NCBI GenBank assembly: GCA_002311835.1
Contig: DBZY01000053.1
Location: 7,015-14,363 of the forward strand
DNA from: Proteobacteria bacterium UBA1148
GTDB lineage: Bacteria > Pseudomonadota > Gammaproteobacteria > Steroidobacterales > Rariloculaceae
Length of the DNA: 7,349 nucleotides
Direction of reading: 5' to 3'
Position numbers and translations under genes: made by a program. The notes under the pieces were generated by a model that made no database searches, was not told where the DNA came from, and saw nothing but the letters and a program-made list of their open reading frames with translations. Below are positions 1-6,140 of this stretch, in pieces; within the stretch, counting starts at the first letter, position 1, and every line of letters begins with the position of its first letter.

Positions 1-44
1 TGTCACGCCGGGGGTCGCGGGTTCGAATCCCGTCCACTCCGCCA
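1..44 (+). tRNA. tRNA-Asp (GUC), 3' part, cut by the window start
   Basis: This is the 3' half of an aspartate tRNA that begins at U33 of the anticodon loop. The anticodon GTC is at 2-4, followed by A37 and C38, and the 3' strand of the anticodon stem (GCCGG) is at 7-11. The variable loop is at 12-16. The T arm consists of GCGGG at 17-21, the loop TTCGAAT at 22-28 and CCCGT at 29-33. The 3' acceptor strand CCACTCC is at 34-40, the discriminator G at 41 and an encoded CCA at 42-44. It matches the E. coli tRNA-Asp layout nearly base for base over this stretch. The D arm and the 5' acceptor strand lie outside the window, so acceptor pairing cannot be checked. Confidence 0.93.
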
Positions 45-51
45 GATGTGG

Positions 52-99
52 AGGACAGATTTATTTCTTTGACGGGAAGTAGGTCTGTCCTTTTTCTTT
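52..99 (+). terminator. Probable Rho-independent terminator after the tRNA
   Basis: An 8-base perfect inverted repeat, AGGACAGA at 52-59 and TCTGTCCT at 84-91, is followed directly by a T-rich run (91-95 TTTTT, then CTTT). It lies 8 nt after the tRNA CCA end, where a tRNA transcript would be expected to stop. The 24-nt loop is longer than usual, which lowers certainty. If it works, ppiD must be transcribed by read-through or from a promoter in the short remaining leader. Confidence 0.6.
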
Positions 100-122
100 C
101 CACAACTTTAGTGTAAGCAACT

Positions 123-2135
123 ATGCTGACAAAAATTCGTGAAGGTGGTGGTCGATGGGTTGCGGGAATCGTTCTCGTGCTGATCGCTGTTGCATTTATT
201 TTTTGGGGGGTCGATCCCACAATTATGGGAACAACCTTTGCCGCTAAGGTTAATGGTGAAGATATATCGCTAGGGGATTTCGAGCGCGCATTACAGGTAC
301 AACGGAGCCAATATCAAGAGCTCTATCGTTTGGAGATTACGGATGACCTTCAGAGGGAGCTGAGGCTTTCTGTCATTGAGAATCTTGTGCGGAATCGGGC
401 ACTCTTGCAGCGGGTGCAATCATCAGGTTATAGGGTATCCGACGAGCGCCTGATCCAGGCCATTCAATTGAGACCGGAGTTTCAGGTGAATGGCGAGTTT
501 TCTTTAGATCTCTTGCGAGCCCGGATTCTCTCTCAAGGATTGCCAGAGTCGTTTTTTTTGGATCGGCAGCGTGAGCAACTAGCGCTTCTTGAACTAGAGA
601 ATAGTATCGTGACTTCTGCGTTCTACACGTCTAGCGAGCTTGCTCGTTACGTTGAGCTTTATAGCGAAGAACGCGAACTCGCGTACGCACTATTTGAAGC
701 TGATAGCTTTCGTGACCAAGTTGTGTTGGACGAAGCTGATACCCTCGCGTACTACGAAGCTAACAAGGTCCGATTCTATACTGAAGAAAGCGTCGATCTC
801 GAATACATTGAGGTATTACGAGCTGACCTTGCCGAAGGGATCGAGGTTACTGATGAAATTCTCGAGAACTACTACGAAGATGAGAAGTATCGTTTCCAGA
901 CGGAGGATGAGCGCCGGGTGCGGCATATCCTAATTAATTCGGCGGAGGAGGATTCTGAAGCTGAGGCCGATGCTACGGAGATCCTGGCACGATTGGAAGC
1001 TGGAGAGGATTTCCAAGCGCTTGCTAGTGAGCTTTCAGAAGATGCTGGTACTCGTGCTCAAGGTGGTGATCTCGGTTGGTTAAGTAGGGGGATTCTGGTG
1101 GGTCCTTTTGAGGACGCACTTTTCGCCATGGAAGTGGGTGATTTGCAGGGTCCTATTAAGACGGCATTCGGTTACCACATAATTCTCCTTGAAGAGATTC
1201 GTGCGGGTGACGTACAAACGTTTGAGTCGGTAAGAGAGGAACTGATCGGCGACTATCAAAGCAGCCGTGTGGAGACTATGTTTTATGAGCAAGCCACCGA
1301 ACTAGCGGGTCAGGCTTTCGACGCTTTTGATGAGTTAGCAAGCGTTGCGGCTGAAATTGGGCTGCCGCTCCAGTCATTCGAGGGTCTTACACGCACAGGT
1401 TTAGGGAGCCCGTTTGCAGCTAGCGCACCGGTCATTCAAGCAGCATTTAGCCCCGAGGTTCTGGGGCAAGGCGAGAACAGTGGACTCGTGGAGATTGCAG
1501 ACGACCACGTTGTTGTACTTCGAGTTGTTACTCACCATCTACCAGCAGAACAGCTGCTAGATGCTGTGAGAACTGATATTGAGGAAGAATTAACCCAGGT
1601 CGCTGCGGAGACCCTGGCAGGTGCGGCTGCTGAGGGGGTCTCGTCGCAGATGGAAAGGTATCTGGTAGAACGTGTCACGGGGTCTCAGGTAGCTGGAAGC
1701 GAAGAGACGGAAGACACGGTTGAGGGGACGGTTATCGCAAACGCTGAAGAGGAAGTTCCCGTAGATTCTGGGAGTTCGCTTGCTGCGTTAGTTATCGATC
1801 ATGGTGGTGCCTGGACGGCACCACAGTGGGTGGAACGGATCGATCCGAATGTGCCAACGGCAATCCTGGCAGCGGTATTTCGTGCACAACAAGTTCAAGA
1901 TGAAACCGTCCGTGAGCAAATTGCGCTGGCAAGCGGTGATCAGGCCGTGGTTGTGATTTCAGGTATACGGCCCGGAGATGCGGACAGTATGACGCTAGGA
2001 GAGCAGCGGCAGCGGATAAACCAGTTGGCAGAACAGTTGGCCATGTACGAGTTGACGAGTTACGCTGGACAGGTCCGCAGTCAAGCGACCGTGCGCATAC
2101 CTGAAGCGGTGCTAGACCCACTATCAATCTACTAG
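123..2135 (+). CDS. ppiD: Periplasmic folding chaperone PpiD (SurA-like N-terminal region plus parvulin domain)
   Basis: 670 residues, somewhat longer than the E. coli protein (about 620). PpiD is an inner-membrane-anchored periplasmic chaperone associated with the SecYEG translocon that helps emerging envelope proteins fold. A short basic N-terminus is followed by one membrane segment at about 12-30, with no cleavage site, so the bulk is periplasmic. Residues 40-200 form a SurA-N-like helical chaperone region starting with AAKVNGEDIS. A parvulin (PpiC-type) rotamase domain spans about 264-360 with RRVRHILI, GGDLGW (314-319) and FGYHII (349-354). A C-terminal helical region follows, containing an acidic low-complexity linker at about 525-550. 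The ATG at 123 gives the correct short cytoplasmic tail, but no clear Shine-Dalgarno precedes it. In many relatives hupB lies upstream; here the immediate upstream gene is tRNA-Asp. The gene converges with fabI. Identity is confident; catalytic activity of the parvulin domain is inferred. Confidence 0.93.
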   Translation: MLTKIREGGGRWVAGIVLVLIAVAFIFWGVDPTIMGTTFAAKVNGEDISLGDFERALQVQRSQYQELYRLEITDDLQRELRLSVIENLVRNRALLQRVQSSGYRVSDERLIQAIQLRPEFQVNGEFSLDLLRARILSQGLPESFFLDRQREQLALLELENSIVTSAFYTSSELARYVELYSEERELAYALFEADSFRDQVVLDEADTLAYYEANKVRFYTEESVDLEYIEVLRADLAEGIEVTDEILENYYEDEKYRFQTEDERRVRHILINSAEEDSEAEADATEILARLEAGEDFQALASELSEDAGTRAQGGDLGWLSRGILVGPFEDALFAMEVGDLQGPIKTAFGYHIILLEEIRAGDVQTFESVREELIGDYQSSRVETMFYEQATELAGQAFDAFDELASVAAEIGLPLQSFEGLTRTGLGSPFAASAPVIQAAFSPEVLGQGENSGLVEIADDHVVVLRVVTHHLPAEQLLDAVRTDIEEELTQVAAETLAGAAAEGVSSQMERYLVERVTGSQVAGSEETEDTVEGTVIANAEEEVPVDSGSSLAALVIDHGGAWTAPQWVERIDPNVPTAILAAVFRAQQVQDETVREQIALASGDQAVVVISGIRPGDADSMTLGEQRQRINQLAEQLAMYELTSYAGQVRSQATVRIPEAVLDPLSIY

Positions 2136-2174
2136 TTTGGTATAGCCAGTTCCCTTATTTAGAAATAAAACTAG
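2132..2174. repeat. AT-rich nested inverted repeat at the ppiD 3' end
   Basis: CTAGTTT at 2132-2138 (containing the ppiD TAG stop) is the exact reverse complement of AAACTAG at 2168-2174. Nested inside is TTATTT/AAATAA at 2155-2168 with almost no loop. It sits between the convergent genes ppiD and fabI and could help end ppiD transcription, since a short T run (GTTTT) lies downstream at about 2180-2184. The stem is weak and lacks the GC core of a normal intrinsic terminator, so the function is a guess. Confidence 0.3.
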
Positions 2175-2231
2175 CCTCTGTTTTGAGTCACTGTCCGTAT
2201 AGCAAATAGATAAACTATCTCTACGCGTTGG

Positions 2232-3020
2232 TCACGTCGAATCGAGATGCATGCCAACGGTATTGTAGCCAGAGTCAACGTATAGGATTTCGCCGGTCAC
2301 GCCAGCCGCGAGATCGGATACCAAAAAACTTGCTGCGTTGCCGACGTCTTCAATAGTTACGTTTCGTTTTAGCGGTGAGGTTTTACCCACGTGTGTAAGC
2401 ATTTGCCGCATTCCCTTGACACCTGATGAAGCTAACGTCCGAATCGGACCAGCTGAGATAGCGTTGACTCGAATCCCGTCTACACCAAGATCGAGAGCCA
2501 TAAATCTAACGTTGGCCTCCAGACTGGCTTTTGCAAGACCCATAACATTGTAACTTGGCATAGATCGCACGGCACCTAGATAACTCAGAGTGAGTAGTGC
2601 ACCGTTACGTCCTTTTATCATCGTGCGACTTGCTTTTGCCAGGGCAGAAAAGCTGTAGCTGGAGATGTCATGGGCAATTTGAAATCCTTCGCGAGTTATC
2701 GCGTCAAGGTAACGGCCTTCGAGCTGTTCTGAGGGGGCATAGGCGACGGAGTGAACAAGAATATCGAAGCCATCCCAGTGTGTCGAAAGATCTCTGAAGA
2801 AATTCTCAATCTGCTCATCCTCTGTGACGTCTAGAGGCAAGGTAATCTTGCTATCGAGTTCCGCGGCCATTTTCTCCACACGGTTTTGAAGTTTTTCGTT
2901 TTGGTAGTTAAACGCAAGTTCTGCACCGCGTGCCCTGAGCGCTTGGGCGATACCCCATGCGATTGAACGGTTGCTTGCAAGCCCTATGATGACTGCTCGT
3001 TTATCGGCAAGAAAACTCAT
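2232..3020 (-). CDS. fabI: Enoyl-[acyl-carrier-protein] reductase (NADH), FabI type
   Basis: 262 residues, the same length as E. coli FabI and alignable throughout. It catalyses the last, NADH-dependent step of each type II fatty acid elongation cycle in the cytoplasm, reducing trans-2-enoyl-ACP to acyl-ACP; it is the target of triclosan and diazaborines. The N-terminus shows the atypical SDR nucleotide-binding signature (GLASNRSIAWGIAQ, about 13-26). Catalytic residues are Tyr157 and Lys164 in the Y-x6-K motif SYNVMGLAK, with the family's second Tyr at 147 in LSYLGA. ISAGPIRTLASSG (188-200) begins the substrate-binding loop. The ATG at 3020 matches the E. coli N-terminus (MSFLADKR versus MGFLSGKR) and has a partial ribosome site, AAGGG, at 3031-3027. 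The mltD stop is only 47 nt upstream on the same strand, so co-transcription is likely. Ala93 stands where E. coli has the triclosan-related Gly93; many sensitive FabI enzymes also have Ala there. Confidence 0.96.
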   Translation of the reverse strand: MSFLADKRAVIIGLASNRSIAWGIAQALRARGAELAFNYQNEKLQNRVEKMAAELDSKITLPLDVTEDEQIENFFRDLSTHWDGFDILVHSVAYAPSEQLEGRYLDAITREGFQIAHDISSYSFSALAKASRTMIKGRNGALLTLSYLGAVRSMPSYNVMGLAKASLEANVRFMALDLGVDGIRVNAISAGPIRTLASSGVKGMRQMLTHVGKTSPLKRNVTIEDVGNAASFLVSDLAAGVTGEILYVDSGYNTVGMHLDST

Positions 3021-3052
3021 GTCACGCCCTTAGTCGTTTTTTGTGTTGCCAT
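3017..3052 (-). CDS. Candidate 11-codon leader mini-ORF coupled to fabI
   Basis: In the mltD-fabI gap, an ATG at 3052-3050 opens a reading frame encoding MATQKTTKGVT and ending at TGA 3019-3017. The stop overlaps the fabI start as ATGA (3020-3017), the classic geometry for translational coupling. The ATG is preceded by GGAG at 3065-3062 with a 9-nt spacer, a better ribosome site than the one directly before fabI. The peptide resembles nothing I know. It may be a coupling or leader ORF controlling FabI synthesis, or a chance reading frame. Translation is not shown by the sequence; conservation in relatives would decide. Confidence 0.35.
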   Translation of the reverse strand: MATQKTTKGVT

Positions 3053-3061
3053 GTTTTAGCG

Positions 3062-3065
3062 CTCC
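3062..3065 (-). promoter_or_regulatory. Shine-Dalgarno GGAG ahead of the mini-ORF and fabI
   Basis: GGAG, within TAGGAG, begins 2 nt after the mltD TAA stop (3070-3068). Its 9-nt distance to the ATG at 3052 is good. It is 41 nt from the fabI ATG, too far to serve fabI directly. It is therefore either the signal for the mini-ORF or incidental. Confidence 0.45.
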
Positions 3066-3067
3066 TA

Positions 3068-4762
3068 TTACGTAGTTTGCTCAGTTACATCAACGTACAT
3101 AACCAGCCGTTGGCCAGGCTGAAGATACTTGTTAGCCGATAAATTGTTCCACTCAAGTAATTCTGGAACCGTTACTCGAAAACGTGTGGAGATGCGCGAC
3201 AATGAATCGCCTTTACGTACGGTGTACGTTAGGTGGCGGATTCTTTCATTCTGAGTAGGCACAAGCAACGCAGCCGACTGTGTCCAGATGACCAGCTCGC
3301 GACCAACCCTTAAGGTATCGCCGGGAGCCATGGCGTTCCAGCGAGCGAGTTCCATAGTGGTAACGTCGTACTGACGGGATATGCTCCAGAGTGAATCGCC
3401 CGATTGAACTGTATGAGAGTGGCGTTGCCCATCGCGGGGTTGGTTCAAAGTTCGAGCTCTCCTTGCATCCAGGGTTTGAGGGTAGTCCTCTAGATTTTTC
3501 ACCGCATGAGGAATCATTAGGCTTTGCCCGATACGAATCATATCGTTGCCAAGGCTATTGACCTTCTTGAGCACCGCGGGTGTTGTTTGATAGGCAAGGG
3601 CTAGATGACCTAGCGTCTCGCCAGCTTTAACCTGGTGCCGGGACCAACGGACTCTATCTCGTGCGCTCAGATCGCCCATGGTTGAAGCGAAATTTGCAGC
3701 TCGCTCTTCGGGTACGAGAAGACGGTGGGGTCCGTCGGGATCAGTGGCCCAGCGATTAACACCGGGATTGAGCCGATAAAGTTCATCTGTACTTATGCCT
3801 ATAAGCTCAGCTGCTAGCGCCATATCGATTTGTCCATCAATATCCACGACCTCAAAGTGGGGTTCGCTTTGGATCACTGGTAGAGACAAGCCATAGTCGT
3901 GGGGTGCTATCACCACCCGTTGAAGCGCGAGAAGCCGGGGTACATAAGCCCTCGTTTCTACCGGTAGATAGCGCCTGATGTGCCAAAAATCCGTCGGCTC
4001 GCCTGCTTCCTCTGCCTGACGTATGGCTCGGGCGACGTTGCCTTCGCCGGAGTTATAACCGGCAACGGTCAGTAGCCAGTCACCATCAAATAAGTCGTTC
4101 AGGTACTGAAGATAGTCAAGAGCGGCGCGGGTAGATTCCAGAACATCTCGCCGGCCGTCATACCACCAGTTTTGTTTGAGTCCTAGGCGTTTGCCTGTCC
4201 CTGGAATGATCTGCCAGAGCCCAGCGGCTTGACCGTGGGAGTAAGCGAAGGGATCGAAGGCGCTTTCCACCACTGGGAGTAGTCCTAGGTCCAAGGGCAT
4301 CTCCCTGTGTTCCAATGTTTCAACGATATGGTAAAGATAGCGCTCTGAGCGTGACAACACCCGCTCAAGGTAGTCTGGGTGGGTAGCAAACCAGTTGAGT
4401 TCCGCGTCTATCGAGGGATCTTGGTCTTGCGGAAGTCGTGACCCGTTACGAATCCGGCCGAGTAGCTCCTGTTCAGTGTGAGTGATCGTTGGACTGGGTT
4501 CGATTTCTTGGATATCCGTCTCGGATTCCTGGAGTACTTCAATAGCTAAAGGTTCTGTGGGCATCACATTTGTCTGTGAGGTCTCGAGTGGCGCTATCCC
4601 CGGGTTCTCAAGGTTCTGAGTGACAGGAGGGGTTATTGTTTGGCATCCGGGTAGTGCAGCAACAAAAGTGAGCATCCAGGCCAATCCTGACCGCGATGTG
4701 TTTGTTAAAACATCGCCGCGGGAGTCGCGACGGCTATCGTTTTTCATATAACCCGTCTTCAT
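3068..4762 (-). CDS. mltD: Membrane-bound lytic murein transglycosylase D with three LysM domains
   Basis: MltD cleaves the MurNAc-GlcNAc glycosidic bond of peptidoglycan, forming 1,6-anhydroMurNAc ends, and acts as a lipoprotein in the periplasm. The 564-residue product has a hydrophobic segment ending in the lipobox-like LPGC (Cys40), a Pro/Glu-rich linker at 41-95, and an SLT family-1 domain at about 140-290. Catalytic Glu166 lies in LLPVVESAFDPF; SHGQAAGLWQIIPGTG (175-190) and AGYNSGEG (234-241) are the other family motifs. Three LysM peptidoglycan-binding modules follow: about 375-418 (HQVKAGETL), 449-493 (HTVQSGDSL) and 511-556 (YTVRKGDSL). E. coli MltD is about 450 residues with two LysM repeats, so this form is longer. 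The start is uncertain: ATG at 4762 or ATG at 4747 (residue 6). Neither has a strong ribosome site, and both give a long N-terminus before the hydrophobic core. fabI follows closely downstream. Pro at lipobox position -2 is unusual. Confidence 0.93.
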   Translation of the reverse strand: MKTGYMKNDSRRDSRGDVLTNTSRSGLAWMLTFVAALPGCQTITPPVTQNLENPGIAPLETSQTNVMPTEPLAIEVLQESETDIQEIEPSPTITHTEQELLGRIRNGSRLPQDQDPSIDAELNWFATHPDYLERVLSRSERYLYHIVETLEHREMPLDLGLLPVVESAFDPFAYSHGQAAGLWQIIPGTGKRLGLKQNWWYDGRRDVLESTRAALDYLQYLNDLFDGDWLLTVAGYNSGEGNVARAIRQAEEAGEPTDFWHIRRYLPVETRAYVPRLLALQRVVIAPHDYGLSLPVIQSEPHFEVVDIDGQIDMALAAELIGISTDELYRLNPGVNRWATDPDGPHRLLVPEERAANFASTMGDLSARDRVRWSRHQVKAGETLGHLALAYQTTPAVLKKVNSLGNDMIRIGQSLMIPHAVKNLEDYPQTLDARRARTLNQPRDGQRHSHTVQSGDSLWSISRQYDVTTMELARWNAMAPGDTLRVGRELVIWTQSAALLVPTQNERIRHLTYTVRKGDSLSRISTRFRVTVPELLEWNNLSANKYLQPGQRLVMYVDVTEQTT

Positions 4763-4868
4763 GTGTTTACTGCAGCCTAGCTATGCTACGGATTGGCTAC
4801 CCACGTGCAAGCGTGAGAGCGGTGTTATAGCAATTGACTCTCTGTTAACCCTGTCTCAAAGTTCGACC
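4763..4868. promoter_or_regulatory. Divergent control region between mltD and the methyltransferase operon
   Basis: About 106 bp separate the mltD ATG from the preferred methyltransferase ATG at 4869, so promoters for both directions should lie here. On the plus strand, TTGACT at 4834-4839 resembles a -35 box, but the hexamer 17 nt later (CAAAGT) is poor. On the minus strand, TATAAC near 4829-4824 resembles a -10, but no well-spaced -35 is seen. A small inverted repeat, TAGC-TAT-GCTA, lies at 4778-4788. The region assignment is by position; no individual promoter is convincing. Confidence 0.35.
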
Positions 4869-5609
4869 ATGAAAGTGGAATCCCAAACGCTGGACGGTTG
4901 GCTGAGCACCCCTTTGGGGCGACGTTGCCTTGTTGAGGAGCAGCGCTTGGTCAAGGATGCTCTTGAGCGCGTGTTCGGGGAGCAATTTCTCCAGGTTGGT
5001 CTCTGGGGTCGTCAGAACACATTTTTGCGGTATGCCAGGACCCAGCGCGCTACATTTGCTGATTGGCGCCCTGATTCGGGTGCCCAGCTACTTTGTGATC
5101 CCCACGCGCTGGCCATTACAACAGACTCTGTAGACGTGGTGTTATTGCCCCATACACTTGAGTTAGCGCCTTCGCCCCACGCGTTGCTTAGAGAGATAGA
5201 TCGGGTAGTTCGGGCGGATGGACAGGTGCTTATTCTGGGCTTCAAGTCAAGTGGACTCTGGGGGCTGAGGCACTTGCTGGCTGCCGACGGTTATCCTCCT
5301 GGCCATAAGCGCCTTATTTTCGAGGCTCGTTTGCGGGATTGGTTGCAGCTTTTAAGCTTTGAGATTGATAATCGCAGACGCTATTGCCATACACTGCCTC
5401 TAGAAAAGGTTCAACGGTTTGGCTCGTTCCCGAAAGAAGAGTGGGCGGGACGGTGGTTGCCACTACTGAGTGGCGGGGTTTTTATAAGTGCTCAAAAACG
5501 TGTACATCCTATGACTTTGGTGAGACCCCGATGGCGCTCCTCACGTTTGAAAGTCGTCGGTGGTTTGGCAGAGCCGACCACACGCTCTTCCAACCACTGT
5601 GAGTACTGA
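4869..5609 (+). CDS. YafS-like class I SAM-dependent methyltransferase, function unknown
   Basis: 246 residues from the ATG at 4869, close to E. coli YafS (about 240), its likely counterpart by gene order. It has a class I methyltransferase core. FLQVGLWG (40-47) sits where motif I lies but lacks the full GxGxG pattern. SVDVVLLPHTLELAPSPHALL (87-107), the following LREIDRVVR and then DGQVLILGF (117-125) form the motif II-III region of the Methyltransf_11 type. The tail is basic and Arg/Trp-rich (RPRWRSSR, 219-226, then GGLAEPTTR). The frame extends 36 codons further up to an ATG at 4761, but that would overlap the mltD start and the extra residues resemble no methyltransferase, so the internal start is preferred. 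There is no strong ribosome site. The stop TGA shares one base with the rnhA ATG, suggesting coupled translation. Its substrate is not known. Confidence 0.85.
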   Translation: MKVESQTLDGWLSTPLGRRCLVEEQRLVKDALERVFGEQFLQVGLWGRQNTFLRYARTQRATFADWRPDSGAQLLCDPHALAITTDSVDVVLLPHTLELAPSPHALLREIDRVVRADGQVLILGFKSSGLWGLRHLLAADGYPPGHKRLIFEARLRDWLQLLSFEIDNRRRYCHTLPLEKVQRFGSFPKEEWAGRWLPLLSGGVFISAQKRVHPMTLVRPRWRSSRLKVVGGLAEPTTRSSNHCEY

Positions 5610-6052
5610 TGAGGACGATCAAAATATTTACCGACGGAGCATGCCGCGGTAATCCCGGACCTGGTGGTTGGGGGGTTATGCTCCAATATCAAGACCATGT
5701 CAGAGAGCTCTACGGCGGGGAGTTAGAGACAACTAATAATCGCATGGAGCTTACGGCGGCTATCAAAGCTTTAGAGGCATTGAAGGAAATCTGTTTTGTG
5801 GAGATCTACACTGATTCAGTCTACGTTAGGGATGGAATAACCAAGTGGCTTGCTCAGTGGCGGGAGCGTGGTTGGCGAACTGCCGCAAAGAAACCTGTAA
5901 AGAATCAGGACTTGTGGGTACAGCTGGCAGAGTTAGTCGAGAAACAGGAAATCAGCTGGCACTGGGTTAAGGGGCATGCAGGTGATCCAGGCAACGAGCG
6001 CGCGGATGCTCTGGCGAACCAGGGGTTAGATCAGATGCTTGCCGAACAGTAG
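5609..6052 (+). CDS. rnhA: Ribonuclease HI
   Basis: 147 residues, a typical single-domain bacterial RNase HI. It cuts the RNA strand of RNA:DNA hybrids with Mg2+ or Mn2+, removing R-loops and contributing to primer removal in the cytoplasm. The catalytic carboxylates are all present: Asp9 (IFTDGACRGNPGPGG), Glu47 (NNRMELTA), Asp69 (IYTDSVYV) and Asp133 (NERADALA), with the assisting His123 in VKGHAGDPGNE. These correspond to E. coli Asp10, Glu48, Asp70, Asp134 and His124. The Trp/Lys-rich stretch KWLAQWRERGWRTAAKKPVKN (79-99) is the basic protrusion that binds the hybrid. The ATG overlaps the methyltransferase stop (TGATG), so translation probably depends on the upstream gene. In E. coli rnhA and dnaQ are divergent; here they run in the same direction. 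Confidence 0.97.
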   Translation: MRTIKIFTDGACRGNPGPGGWGVMLQYQDHVRELYGGELETTNNRMELTAAIKALEALKEICFVEIYTDSVYVRDGITKWLAQWRERGWRTAAKKPVKNQDLWVQLAELVEKQEISWHWVKGHAGDPGNERADALANQGLDQMLAEQ

Positions 6053-6140
6053 TCTTGTGCAGGAAAGGTTTGTTTTTGTGATGACCTAAGGCAAGATACC
6101 GGGTAACTTATTCAGACTCTGGTTTGAATTTACTATCCTG

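Noticed and set aside
640..933. Overlapping plus-strand open frame of 97 codons inside ppiD.
   Set aside because: Its composition is unlike a real protein, it has no ribosome site, and it lies wholly within the clearly coding ppiD frame.
1792..2127. Minus-strand open frame of 111 codons antisense to ppiD.
   Set aside because: It is a Pro/Leu/His-rich shadow of the coding strand with no recognisable domain and no start signal.
2208..2220. Small hairpin AGATA-AAC-TATCT just after the fabI end.
   Set aside because: It is five AT-rich pairs with no T-run in either direction, so it cannot be supported as a terminator.
2468..2479. TCGAATCCCGTC, identical to part of the T arm of the tRNA-Asp (positions 23-34), possible attachment site or tRNA fragment.
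   Set aside because: It lies inside fabI and encodes conserved residues (GIRVNAI) on the minus strand. The match stops after 12 bases and no integrase or element boundary is present.
6060..6140. Possible promoter for dnaQ in the rnhA-dnaQ gap (TTGTTT at 6070, TACTAT at 6131).
   Set aside because: No pair of hexamers has good match and spacing; the TACTAT box would place the transcript start at the ATG itself.
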